A model generated the notes under the pieces. That model saw only the letters and a list, made by a program, of their open reading frames with translations. It was not told the DNA's origin and did no database searches. This document shows positions 1 to 7,478 of a stretch of 34,048 nt of DNA, one piece after another. Each line of letters begins with the position of its first letter. Position 1 is the first letter of the stretch. Source of the DNA: Pseudomonadota bacterium (GTDB lineage Bacteria > Pseudomonadota > Gammaproteobacteria > Burkholderiales > Casimicrobiaceae); the NCBI GenBank assembly GCA_018241745.1, contig JAFEDG010000166.1, forward strand, positions 1 to 34,048, given 5' to 3'. The translations under genes were made by a program, and so were the position numbers.

Positions 1-119
1 GGCGTGTTGGCGGCCTTGGCGCCCGGTGTTCCCTGTTCCGGGTTCGCAATCTGGCTCATCGCCGGCGCGGCGAACGCAAGCGCGGCGAGCATCGCGATCG
101 ATACGAACAAACGCTTCAT
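1..119 (-). CDS. amtB: Ammonium transporter AmtB, N-terminal fragment (cut by window edge)
   Basis: Only the first 39 codons lie in the window; the rest continues beyond base 1. The visible part starts MKRLFVSIAMLAALAFAAPA, a signal peptide with a short basic start, a hydrophobic core and an Ala-x-Ala-like end, followed by a polar stretch. Proteobacterial AmtB proteins often carry a cleaved signal peptide before their 11 membrane helices, and amtB directly follows glnK in most proteobacteria. The start is supported by GGGAGA a few bases upstream and by an 11-base gap to the glnK stop. The call therefore rests on context plus the signal peptide; the transporter core is not visible. It would move ammonium across the inner membrane under gating by GlnK and be read from the sigma-54 promoter near 1400. 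Confidence 0.72.
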   Translation of the reverse strand, partial: MKRLFVSIAMLAALAFAAPAMSQIANPEQGTPGAKAANT

Positions 120-130
120 CGTGTTCTCCC

Positions 131-523
<393 letters not shown>

Positions 524-1333
524 TTAGAACGAGCGCGAGACGAAGCCGACGTACTGCGTTTCGGACGTGTCCTTGCCAAACCGGTTCGTGTAGTACGCGG
601 CGTTGGCGTCCGTGCCGGTGATGTAGAAGCCGACCGTGTAGCCGGAGAAGTCGCCCTGGATGCCACCCTTCCAGTCGGTGTACGTGTAGTCGCCCCAGTT
701 CTGGTACGACTGGTGCCCGACGTGGCCGATCAGCGTGACCTTGCCGAGCCAGTCGTTGACCTTGTCGACGATGTCATAGGCGGCATTGCCTTCGATGTAG
801 TACGAGCCCTGCGAGTCGGGGAAGCCGAACGTCTTGTTGCTGACGACGTAGCTGTACTTCACGGACAGGAACTTCCACGACAGGTTGGCGTACAGCTCCG
901 TCGTGTCGGGCTTCGTGTAGTTCGACGGATAGCTGCCCGGGTAGTAGTACTGGAGCACGCCAAGGTCGAGCGTCCAGTCTTCGGCGAAGCCCCACTTGTA
1001 GCCGCCGTAGAAGTCCCATTCCATGCTGGCGGACACGTCCGGGTTGCCGTCGGACAGCCAGCTGATGTTCGACGCCCACGTCCCGACGTAGAAGCCGCTC
1101 TTGTGCGCGAGGTCGAAACCGCCCTGGATGGCCGGCTTCTCGTTGGTCTGCGTGATGCCGCGGAACACGTACTGGCTGAAGAGGCCGACGTTGGCCGACA
1201 GCGTCCAGTCCGGCTCCGGCGGCTTTGCGTCGGCGGGCGCGGGCGCAGGGGTCTGGGCGAGTGCGGAGCCCGTCGCCAGGGTCGCGAACGCTGCAATGCA
1301 CAGCGGACGCCAATAACGAGATGCAAGCTTCAT
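524..1333 (-). CDS. TorF-family putative outer-membrane porin
   Basis: The 269-residue product has a signal peptide (MKLASRYWRPLCIAAFATLA, then an Ala-Gln cleavage region near residue 27) and a Pro/Ala-rich linker. The rest is rich in aromatic residues and alternating strands (SANVGLFSQYVFRGITQT, GYKWGFAEDWTLDLG, ELYANLSWKFLSVKYSY) and ends in a terminal Phe (VSRSF), the usual beta-barrel C-terminal signature. This matches the proteobacterial family annotated as TorF putative porin (Gcw_chp). The ATG at 1333 was chosen over upstream in-frame starts because the signal peptide begins there and GGGGAA precedes it. It leads the operon with glnK and amtB behind a sigma-54 promoter, so nitrogen starvation probably induces it. 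The substrate is not known from sequence; an outer-membrane route for ammonium or small nitrogen compounds is inference. Confidence 0.85.
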   Translation of the reverse strand: MKLASRYWRPLCIAAFATLATGSALAQTPAPAPADAKPPEPDWTLSANVGLFSQYVFRGITQTNEKPAIQGGFDLAHKSGFYVGTWASNISWLSDGNPDVSASMEWDFYGGYKWGFAEDWTLDLGVLQYYYPGSYPSNYTKPDTTELYANLSWKFLSVKYSYVVSNKTFGFPDSQGSYYIEGNAAYDIVDKVNDWLGKVTLIGHVGHQSYQNWGDYTYTDWKGGIQGDFSGYTVGFYITGTDANAAYYTNRFGKDTSETQYVGFVSRSF

Positions 1334-1397
1334 GGATTTCCCCGAGGTGGTGTGTGTGTGTTGGGAACAGTGGAACGACGACTTTCGGGATTGGGTC

Positions 1398-1414
1398 AGC
1401 ATTTCACATGCCAA
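1398..1414 (-). promoter_or_regulatory. Sigma-54 (RpoN) promoter for the porin-glnK-amtB operon
   Basis: On the minus strand the sequence reads TTGGCATGTGAAATGCT. Compared with the sigma-54 consensus YTGGCACGrNNNTTGCW, both invariant dinucleotides are present at the correct spacing (GG at -24, GC at -12), and the flanking TTGGCA and TGCT also match. The predicted transcript start is about 1386, giving a leader of roughly 53 bases before the ATG at 1333. PII/amtB operons are classic NtrC-RpoN targets, and an NtrC-like site lies about 110 bases upstream. Confidence 0.85.
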
Positions 1415-1486
1415 TGGTAAACTCTCATATATTTCAATAGGTTGTGCGCGGATTTCGGCTGCAGGCGTGGATGGCGGCGGATTCCT

Positions 1487-1503
1487 CGCACCATATGGGT
1501 GCG
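1487..1503. promoter_or_regulatory. NtrC (NRI) binding site
   Basis: The sequence is CGCACC, five bases, GGTGCG. This matches the NtrC dyad (TGCACC-N5-GGTGCA) with perfect arms apart from the outermost base pair. Its centre lies near -109 relative to the predicted sigma-54 start, within the usual enhancer distance. It supports nitrogen-starvation activation of the leftward operon. Confidence 0.75.
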
Positions 1504-1517
1504 GCATTGCGCGCTGA

Positions 1518-1539
1518 CGCACCGAACCGGTTCGGTGCG
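1518..1539. promoter_or_regulatory. Perfect 22-base palindrome, possible second enhancer or operator
   Basis: An 11-base arm (CGCACCGAACC) is followed directly by its exact reverse complement. The outer parts are again GCACC and GGTGC, as in the NtrC site at 1487-1503, but separated by ten bases instead of five. The centre is about 33 bases (three helical turns) further upstream than the first site. It may be a second NtrC contact, an operator for another regulator, or a hairpin; it is not followed by a T-run. Confidence 0.5.
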
Positions 1540-1690
1540 CGCGCGGCCCGGCGCACGGCCGCGTTTTCCGCAGCTGCACACGCCCGGCGGGTCATCCGCT
1601 TGGCCGACAGCAGCCGTCGGGCCGCCTTTGCTAGACTGGGTTTTCATCCGCTGCGCCTTTCGAGGCGCAACCGTTCGAGGACATGCGCCC

Positions 1691-1948
1691 ATGCTCAACA
1701 GTCACACGCTTGATGATCTCGCCGCCCGCATCGCGCGGCTGCTCGAAGCCTCACCCGCCCGCGACATCGAGAAGAACGTGAAGGCGATGCTGCAGTCCGG
1801 CCTGTCGCGGCTGGACGTCGTCACGCGCGCCGATTTCGACACGCAGGCGGAGGTGCTGGCCCGCACGCGCGCGCTGGTCGACGCGCTGGAGGCGCGCGTC
1901 GCCGCGCTCGAGGGCGCGGGCGCGCCGCCTGGCGACGCCAGCCGCTGA
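1691..1948 (+). CDS. ubiK: Ubiquinone biosynthesis accessory factor UbiK (YqiC/BMFP family)
   Basis: The 85-residue protein is mostly helical: an amphipathic N-terminal half (TLDDLAARIARLLEASPARDIEKNVKAMLQ) and a C-terminal coiled coil (DFDTQAEVLARTRALVDALEARVAALE). This is the pattern of the UbiK/BMFP family (formerly DUF526), small trimeric proteins that assist ubiquinone biosynthesis with UbiJ under aerobic conditions. The phrase LSRLDVVTRADFD in the middle is characteristic. The length is normal. It lies 22 bases before comM; this ubiK-comM pairing is common in betaproteobacteria. The ATG at 1691 gives the family-typical start. Confidence 0.88.
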   Translation: MLNSHTLDDLAARIARLLEASPARDIEKNVKAMLQSGLSRLDVVTRADFDTQAEVLARTRALVDALEARVAALEGAGAPPGDASR

Positions 1949-1970
1949 CGCGACGCCGCCGGCGTTCGCC

Positions 1971-3503
1971 ATGGCCGTCGCCACCGTGCTCTCGCGAGCG
2001 CTGCACGGCGTCGACGCCACGCCCGTCACCGTCGAGGTCCACCTCGCCAACGGGCTCCCTGCGTTCCATCTCGTCGGGCTGCCGGAAGCGGAAGTACGCG
2101 AGGCGCGCGATCGCGTGCGCGCCGCGCTGCAGAACGCGGGATTCGAGTTCCCGGCGCGACGCATCACCGTGAACCTCGCGCCCGCGGACCTGCGCAAGGC
2201 GTCCGGGCGCTTCGACCTCCCGATCGCGCTCGGCATCCTGGTCGCCACCGCGCAGCTGCCGGCGCACGCACTGGCGCGGCACGAGTTTGCAGGCGAGCTC
2301 GCACTCGACGGCAGCCTGCGCGGCGTGCGCGGCGTCTTGCCGATGGCGCTGTGCGCGGCGCGCGATGGCCGCGCGCTCGTCGTCCCGGTCGCCAATGCGG
2401 ACGAGGCAGCGCTGGTCCGCGACGCGTGCGTGCTCGGCGCCGGGTCGCTGCAGGCCGTCTGCGCGCATCTGACCGGACGCGCTCCACTTGCGCGGCACGC
2501 GGTCCCCGCGCCGACGGTTGCGCCATCCTCCGGTCCGGATCTCGCCGACGTGCGCGGCCAGGCGCACGCCAAGCGTGCGCTGGTGGTCGCCGCAGCCGGT
2601 GGGCATTCGCTGTTGCTGATCGGGCCGCCAGGAGCGGGCAAGTCGATGCTCGCGCAGCGGCTGCCGGGCCTGCTGCCGCCGCTGCCGGAAGCGGCGGCGC
2701 TCGAGGCGGCAGCCGTCGCGTCGCTCGCTGGGCGCCTCGACACGGCGCGCTGGCGCGAGCGTCCGTTTCGTGCGCCGCATCACACGGCCAGCGCCGTTGC
2801 GCTGGTCGGCGGCGGAAGCGACCCGCGTCCCGGCGAGATCTCGCTCGCGCATCGCGGCGTGCTGTTCATGGACGAGCTGCCGGAGTGGGATCGCCACGTG
2901 CTCGAGACGCTGCGCGAGCCGCTCGAGACCGGCGTCGTGCACCTGTCGCGCGCCACGCGCCAGGCGAGCTTCCCCGCCGAGTTCCAGTTCGTGGCCGCGA
3001 TGAATCCCTGCCCGTGCGGGTGGCTGGGGCACGCGAGCGGGCGCTGCCGCTGCACGCCGGAGCGGACGCTGCGCTACCGGTCGCGCGTGTCGGGACCGCT
3101 GCTGGATCGCATCGACCTCACCGTGAACGTGCAGGCCGTCGCGGCGACCGAGCTCACCGCGCGCCGCGCGGCGGCCGCGGGCGAGACGGCAGCGGCCGCC
3201 ACGCAGGTGGCGGCTGCGCGCAGGCGCCAGGCGGCGCGGCAGGCGACGCCCAACGCACGGCTCGCCGCGGCCGACGTCGATCGTTTGTGCAGCGTCGACG
3301 CAGCGGGCGAGCGGCTGCTCGCGCAGGCGCTCGGACGCTCGCTGCTGTCGGCCCGCGCGTTCCACCGCGTGCTGCGCGTCGCGCGCACGATCGCCGACCT
3401 CGACGACGCAGACGGCCTGGGGGCAGCCCACGTCGCCGAGGCGATCGGCTATCGGCGCGCGCTCGACGGAACGCCCGCGGCCGTCCCGATGGCCGCCGCG
3501 TGA
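1971..3503 (+). CDS. comM: YifB-family Mg-chelatase-like AAA+ ATPase ComM
   Basis: The 510-residue protein has the full ComM architecture. The N-terminal ChlI-like domain (about 1-165) starts with the conserved MAVATVLSRALHGVDA. A linker follows, then the AAA+ module with Walker A GPPGAGKS at 218-225 and Walker B VLFMDE at 297-302. The family motif NPCPCGWLGH (about 345-354) is followed by further Cys residues, and the C-terminal Mg_chelatase_C region covers about 400-500. ComM is a hexameric helicase that promotes branch migration during integration of transforming DNA. The length is normal. It follows ubiK closely and is probably co-transcribed. Its presence alone does not prove natural competence, since comM is widely conserved. 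Confidence 0.95.
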   Translation: MAVATVLSRALHGVDATPVTVEVHLANGLPAFHLVGLPEAEVREARDRVRAALQNAGFEFPARRITVNLAPADLRKASGRFDLPIALGILVATAQLPAHALARHEFAGELALDGSLRGVRGVLPMALCAARDGRALVVPVANADEAALVRDACVLGAGSLQAVCAHLTGRAPLARHAVPAPTVAPSSGPDLADVRGQAHAKRALVVAAAGGHSLLLIGPPGAGKSMLAQRLPGLLPPLPEAAALEAAAVASLAGRLDTARWRERPFRAPHHTASAVALVGGGSDPRPGEISLAHRGVLFMDELPEWDRHVLETLREPLETGVVHLSRATRQASFPAEFQFVAAMNPCPCGWLGHASGRCRCTPERTLRYRSRVSGPLLDRIDLTVNVQAVAATELTARRAAAAGETAAAATQVAAARRRQAARQATPNARLAAADVDRLCSVDAAGERLLAQALGRSLLSARAFHRVLRVARTIADLDDADGLGAAHVAEAIGYRRALDGTPAAVPMAAA

Positions 3504-3597
3504 TGGGCACAGGATGTAACAGGCTGCTGCGGGCGCGGCACGCTTCCCGGCCGCGGGTGTATGTCTACGCGGTCATCGTCCCTGCATGGAGCTACGC

Positions 3598-3855
3598 ATG
3601 ATGCCTTGGCTCTGGACCATCCTCATCGGGTTCGTCGCGGGCCTCCTCGCGAGGATGATCACGCGTGGCATGGGGCCGTCCGGCTTCTGGACGACGGCCA
3701 TCCTCGGCATCGCGGGCGCGGTCGCCGCCACGTACGCCGGGCAGGCGATGGGCTTCTACGACGAAGGCGAGCCGGCGGGCTTCGTCGCGTCCGTGCTGGG
3801 GGCCGTGGTGCTGCTGATCATCTATCACATCCTGCCGCGCAGGTCGCAGTCCTGA
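3598..3855 (+). CDS. GlsB/YeaQ/YmgE-family small membrane protein
   Basis: The 85-residue protein is almost entirely three hydrophobic segments. It begins MMPWLWTILIGFVAGLLARM, has a middle segment (FWTTAILGIAGAVAATYAG) and a third (FVASVLGAVVLLIIYHIL), and ends in a basic tail (PRRSQS). The glycine-rich helices and length fit the transglycosylase-associated family (YeaQ/YmgE/GlsB), inner-membrane proteins linked with stress but of unknown biochemical role. GGAG six bases upstream favours the ATG at 3598 over the in-frame ATG at 3586. A hairpin follows the stop and separates it from the convergent liv operon. Confidence 0.82.
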   Translation: MMPWLWTILIGFVAGLLARMITRGMGPSGFWTTAILGIAGAVAATYAGQAMGFYDEGEPAGFVASVLGAVVLLIIYHILPRRSQS

Positions 3856-3859
3856 CGGA

Positions 3860-3892
3860 AGCGCCGGCCCCGTGAGCCCATGGGCCGGCGCT
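3860..3892. terminator. Hairpin between convergent genes, probable terminator
   Basis: GCGCCGGCCC (3861-3870) pairs perfectly with GGGCCGGCGC (3882-3891), and A3860-T3892 adds one more pair, leaving an 11-base loop. A second, 7-pair hairpin (3895-3901 with 3910-3916) follows. There is no T-run, so it is not a textbook intrinsic terminator, but the site between two convergent genes fits transcript ends for both strands. Confidence 0.5.
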
Positions 3893-3921
3893 GAGGCGCG
3901 GCGCGTGGTCCGCGCCGGCGG

Positions 3922-4647
3922 TCAGGGTTCCTCCCAGCTTTCCGCGCTGGCGCCGGCCAGCGCGCGCACGCGTTCCTCGTCCTGTGCGAACTCGTTCGCG
4001 GGTCCTTCGTACACGACGCGGCCGTCGTCCAGCACATACGCGCGGTCGGCGATGTCGACGGCGGCGCGCACGTTCTGCTCGACCAGCAGCACGGACATCC
4101 CTTCCGCGCGCATCGCGACGATCACGCGGAACACCTCCTGCACGATCAGCGGCGCGAGGCCCTGCGAAGGCTCGTCGAGCAGCAGGAGCTGCGGGTTGAG
4201 CAGCAGCGCGCGCGCAATTGCCAGCATTTCCTGCTCGCCCCCCGACAGTTGGCGGCCCTTGTTCTGCCGCCGCTCGGCGAGCCGTGGGAACAACTCGTAC
4301 ACGCGCGGGATCGTCCACGGGCCCGCACGGTCGCGAGGCACCTTGAGGTTCTCGTCGACGGTCAGGTTGGCGAAGATGCGCCGCCCTTCCGGCACGTAGC
4401 CGACGCCGAGCGCGGCGATGCGGAACGGCGGCCACGCGGCCGTCTGCGCACCGAGGATCTCGATCGTGCCCGCACGCGCGGGCGTGAGGCCCATCAGCGT
4501 GCGCAGCGTCGTCGTCTTGCCGGCGCCATTGCGGCCGAGCAGCGTGACGATCTCGCCGGGACGCACGTCGAGGCTGACGCCGTGCAGGATGTGGCTCTTG
4601 CCGTAGAACGTCGACAAGTCGCGCGCGGAGAGGATCGTGCCGCTCAT
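3922..4647 (-). CDS. livF: Branched-chain amino-acid type ABC transporter ATPase LivF
   Basis: This 241-residue ABC ATPase has Walker A GRNGAGKT (38-45), a canonical signature LSGGEQ (134-139) and Walker B LLLLDEP (154-160), followed by SQGLAPLIVQE, typical of LivF. It powers uptake by a hydrophobic amino-acid transporter (HAAT) importer together with LivG, LivH, LivM and the binding protein. It is the last gene of the leftward operon, 58 bases after livG. AGGAGC just upstream supports the ATG at 4647; longer in-frame starts would read back toward livG. The true substrate (branched-chain amino acids, amides or other small carboxylates) cannot be read from the ATPase. Confidence 0.93.
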   Translation of the reverse strand: MSGTILSARDLSTFYGKSHILHGVSLDVRPGEIVTLLGRNGAGKTTTLRTLMGLTPARAGTIEILGAQTAAWPPFRIAALGVGYVPEGRRIFANLTVDENLKVPRDRAGPWTIPRVYELFPRLAERRQNKGRQLSGGEQEMLAIARALLLNPQLLLLDEPSQGLAPLIVQEVFRVIVAMRAEGMSVLLVEQNVRAAVDIADRAYVLDDGRVVYEGPANEFAQDEERVRALAGASAESWEEP

Positions 4648-4705
4648 GGAATGCTCCTGCGCGCTGCGCGCTCCGGAATGAGCGCTTGGGATCGGCCCGG
4701 CGCGC

Positions 4706-5494
4706 TCATGCATGTACCTCTTCGCCAAGGTAGGCGGCCTGCACGCGCTCGTCGCGCGCGATCTCCTCGGGCGTGCCCTCGCCCAGCAGCGCGCCTTCGG
4801 CGAGCACCGCGATGCGGTCCGCGAGGTGGAACACGACGCGCATGTCGTGCTCGATCAGCGCGATCGTCAGGCCCGTCTCGCGATGCAGCCGCCGGATGAG
4901 CCGCGTGATGTCGTACGTCTCCTGGTCGCCCATGCCGGCGGTCGGTTCGTCGAGCAGCAGGAGCCGCGGCGACAGCGCCAGCGCCGTCAGGATCTCCGTC
5001 GTGCGCTGGTCGCCGTGCGGCAGCTCGTTGACCGGCCGGTGCGCGCGTGCCTCGAGGTGGCCCATCGCGACGAGCTCGTCGATGCGCGCCTCGATCCGCG
5101 CATCGTCGGCGGCCGACAGCCGCAATGCGAGGCGCTTGCCTGCGGCCACCTCGAGCGGGATGCGCAGGTTCTCGCGGACCGTGAGCTCGGGGAACACCTC
5201 GGTGATCTGGAACGTGCGCGCCATGCCCATCGCGACGCGCCGCTCCGGCGGCATCGGCGTCACGTCCGTGCCGGCGAACAGGATGCGCCCCGACGTCGGC
5301 GGGAAGAAGCCGCTGATCAGGTTGAAGAACGTGGTCTTGCCCGCGCCGTTGGGACCGATGATCGCGCGGAGCTCGCCGGGCGCGATCGTCAGCGAGACGC
5401 GATCCACGGCCACCAGGCTGCCGAAATGGCGGCTCACGTTGTCGACGTGCAGCAACGGTGCCGCAGCGCCCGCCGGACGGCGTTCCGCGCTCAT
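4706..5494 (-). CDS. livG: Branched-chain amino-acid type ABC transporter ATPase LivG
   Basis: This 262-residue ATPase carries Walker A GPNGAGKT (47-54) and Walker B LLLLDEPTAGM (178-188), with the LivG/BCA C-terminal signature GEGTPEEIARDERVQAAYLG. The ABC signature is LPHGDQR (158-164) rather than LSxGQ; the serine of the C-loop is replaced by proline, while the glycine, the acidic residue and Gln remain. The ATG overlaps the livM stop in an ATGA junction, so the two are translationally coupled. It pairs with LivF as the second nucleotide-binding subunit. Confidence 0.92.
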   Translation of the reverse strand: MSAERRPAGAAAPLLHVDNVSRHFGSLVAVDRVSLTIAPGELRAIIGPNGAGKTTFFNLISGFFPPTSGRILFAGTDVTPMPPERRVAMGMARTFQITEVFPELTVRENLRIPLEVAAGKRLALRLSAADDARIEARIDELVAMGHLEARAHRPVNELPHGDQRTTEILTALALSPRLLLLDEPTAGMGDQETYDITRLIRRLHRETGLTIALIEHDMRVVFHLADRIAVLAEGALLGEGTPEEIARDERVQAAYLGEEVHA

Positions 5495-6462
5495 GCGCCC
5501 TCCTTCGTCGCGTCCGTCGCGCGCCGCCTGGCGAGGATGCCCATGACGCCGCGCGGGAAGAACAGCACGACGAGGACGAAGAACAGGCCGACGAACGACA
5601 TCCAGTTCTCGGTGTGGCTCGACACGTAGTCCTGCAGCACGACGAAGATCGCGGCGCCGACCAGCGGCCCCCAGAACGAGCGCATGCCGCCCAGCACCGC
5701 CATGATCACGAAGTTGCCGGACTGGTCCCAGCGCAGCGCGCGAGGGTCGACGAAGTTGTTGAGCAGCGCGTACAGCGTGCCGGCGAGGCTCACGAAGAAG
5801 CACGAGATGACGAACGACAACCAGATGTGGCGCTCGACGGGGATGCCCAGGAAGCGCGCGCGCCGCTCGTTCTCGCGGATCGCCACCAGCGTGCGCCCGA
5901 ACGGCGAGCGCAGGATCAGCGCCATCGCGCCGACGGCGAGCGCGAACACGAACAGCAGGAAGTAGTAGAACGCGCGGTCGTTGCCGAGCAGGTCGACCTG
6001 CGTGAAGCCCAGGTCGAGCGCCTGGCGCTTCCAGCCGGTGAGACCGTCGTCGCCGCCGGTCACCGAGTTCCAGCGGAACGCGATGAAGTAGAACACCTGG
6101 CCGAACGCGATCGTCACCATCGCGAAATACACGCCGCGGAGCTTGACGATCAGGAGGCCCAGCACCGCCGCCGCGACGGTGCCGGTGGCGACGCCGACCA
6201 GCATGCCGAGTGGCGTGCTCGGCACGACGAACTTGATCATCATGCCGACGCCGTAGGCGCCCAGCCCGAAGTACGCGGCGTGCCCGAACGACAGCACGCC
6301 GGTGTAGCCGAGCAGGAAGTTGAGCGCCATCGCCGCGAGGCCCAGGACCAGCACGCGACTCGCGAGCTCGGTGTAGCCGCCGATCGCGTTCATCCACCAC
6401 GGCATCGTCAGCAGCGCGAGCCAGACGAACGCGGTCAGCGCGGGTTTCTCCAGGCGCGTCAT
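5491..6462 (-). CDS. livM: Branched-chain amino-acid type ABC transporter permease LivM
   Basis: The 323-residue product has about nine to ten hydrophobic segments and the LivM core motif GYTGVLSFGHAAYFGLGAYG (about 52-71). The cytoplasmic coupling region RSPFGRTLVAIRENERRARFLGI is also typical of LivM. It forms the inner-membrane channel with LivH. The start overlaps the livH stop (ATGA-type), and GGGAGAG lies just upstream, so the 6462 ATG is well supported. The C-terminus is short and basic (RRRATDATKEGA). Confidence 0.93.
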   Translation of the reverse strand: MTRLEKPALTAFVWLALLTMPWWMNAIGGYTELASRVLVLGLAAMALNFLLGYTGVLSFGHAAYFGLGAYGVGMMIKFVVPSTPLGMLVGVATGTVAAAVLGLLIVKLRGVYFAMVTIAFGQVFYFIAFRWNSVTGGDDGLTGWKRQALDLGFTQVDLLGNDRAFYYFLLFVFALAVGAMALILRSPFGRTLVAIRENERRARFLGIPVERHIWLSFVISCFFVSLAGTLYALLNNFVDPRALRWDQSGNFVIMAVLGGMRSFWGPLVGAAIFVVLQDYVSSHTENWMSFVGLFFVLVVLFFPRGVMGILARRRATDATKEGA

Positions 6463-7328
6463 TGCACTCTCCCTTCCTCGCCCAGCAGCCCGCGCGGCCG
6501 CACGAGCAGCACGAGGCCCATCATCACGTACATGACCGCTTCCGTCGCCGACGGGAAGAACATCGTCGTCAGGCCCGATGCGACGCCGATCAGCAGGCCG
6601 CCCAGCAGCGTGCCGGGCAGGCTGCCCAGGCCGCCGACGATGATCGCGACGAAGCTCGGCATGATCAGCGACGTGCCGATCGTCGGCTGCAGGCCCAGCA
6701 TCCCCGCGGCGAGCACGCCGGCGAGGCCCGCGAGGTAGGTGCCAAGGCCGAAGTTGAGGTTGCGCAGGATGCGCACGTTGACGCCCAGCACGTTGACCGT
6801 CTCCAGGTCCTGCGTGCCCGCGCGGATGCGGATGCCGAGCTTGGTCCGGTTGAGGATCACGAACAGCGCGACGACGGCTGCGGCCACCAGCGCCACCATG
6901 AACAGCCGGTAGCCGGTGAGGAAGAAGTACTCGGGCGACAGCGGCGACGCGAGTGCCGGCGGGATCGGGAACGGTACGCTCTGCGCGCCCCAGATGTAGC
7001 GCAGCACGTCCTCGAAGATATACGCGAGGCCGAATGTCAGCAGGAGGCTGTACAGCGGGTCGCGCCCGTATACGCGGCGGATCAGCACGCGCTCGACGAC
7101 GAGGCCGACGACTGCCGTGGCGACCGGCGCGACGACCAGCGCGCCCCAGAAGCCGATGTGCGGCGACAGCGAGTAGGCGATGTAGGCACCGAGCGCGAGG
7201 AAGCCGCCGTGCGCGAAATTGATGACGCCGGACAGGTTGAGGATCAGCGACAGCCCGAGTGCCATCAGCGCGTAGAACGCGCCGATGATGAGGCCGTTGA
7301 AGACGTTGAACAGGATCAGCTGCGTCAC
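6459..7328 (-). CDS. livH: Branched-chain amino-acid type ABC transporter permease LivH (GTG start)
   Basis: This 289-residue polytopic protein starts MTQLILFNVFNGLIIGAFYA and has the LivH motif LSGVINFAHGGFLALGAYIA (about 33-52). The conserved coupling loop GIRIRAGTQDLETVNVLGVN and the C-terminal GLVLLVRPRGLLG are also present. The start codon is GTG at 7328, with only a weak ribosome-binding sequence upstream; no ATG fits the family N-terminus. It follows livK after 150 bases that contain two strong hairpins, and overlaps livM at its end. Confidence 0.93.
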   Translation of the reverse strand: MTQLILFNVFNGLIIGAFYALMALGLSLILNLSGVINFAHGGFLALGAYIAYSLSPHIGFWGALVVAPVATAVVGLVVERVLIRRVYGRDPLYSLLLTFGLAYIFEDVLRYIWGAQSVPFPIPPALASPLSPEYFFLTGYRLFMVALVAAAVVALFVILNRTKLGIRIRAGTQDLETVNVLGVNVRILRNLNFGLGTYLAGLAGVLAAGMLGLQPTIGTSLIMPSFVAIIVGGLGSLPGTLLGGLLIGVASGLTTMFFPSATEAVMYVMMGLVLLVRPRGLLGEEGRVQ

Positions 7329-7361
7329 GACGTGCTCGTATCCGGGCCGCGTCCGCCCGCG

Positions 7362-7380
7362 CCGCGCCGTCGCGGCGCGG
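7362..7380 (-). repeat. Smaller hairpin upstream of livH
   Basis: CCGCGCC (7362-7368) pairs with GGCGCGG (7374-7380) around a 5-base loop, about 35 bases before the livH GTG. Together with the larger hairpin at 7428-7454 it may slow readthrough or protect the upstream livK message. Confidence 0.45.
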
Positions 7381-7427
7381 GGCCACGGGAGCGTGCGCGG
7401 GATAGCCGCGACGTTGGCGGGAACTGC

Positions 7428-7454
7428 GACACGGCGCGCCCGGCGCGCCGTGTC
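7428..7454 (-). terminator. Long GC-rich hairpin between livK and livH (attenuator or message-stabilising stem)
   Basis: Positions 7428-7440 are the exact reverse complement of 7442-7454, giving a 27-base near-perfect palindrome centred on C7441, only 24 bases after the livK stop codon. No U-run follows on the minus strand, so it is unlikely to be a full intrinsic terminator. In binding-protein ABC operons such stems commonly let the binding protein be made in excess over the membrane subunits; that role here is inferred. Confidence 0.6.
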
Positions 7455-7478
7455 CCGGTCAGCGCAATGCGCTGGCGC

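Larger units (their letters stand above)
1334..1690. other. 357-base divergent control region between the porin-glnK-amtB operon and ubiK
   Basis: No convincing gene is found here. The left part holds the sigma-54 promoter (1398-1414) serving the leftward operon, then an NtrC-like site (1487-1503) and a perfect 22-base palindrome (1518-1539). The right part should hold the ubiK promoter: TGCTAGACT at about 1629-1637 resembles an extended -10 element but has no good -35 partner. The stretch 1415-1440 is AT-rich compared with its surroundings, as is common upstream of a promoter. Confidence 0.7.
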
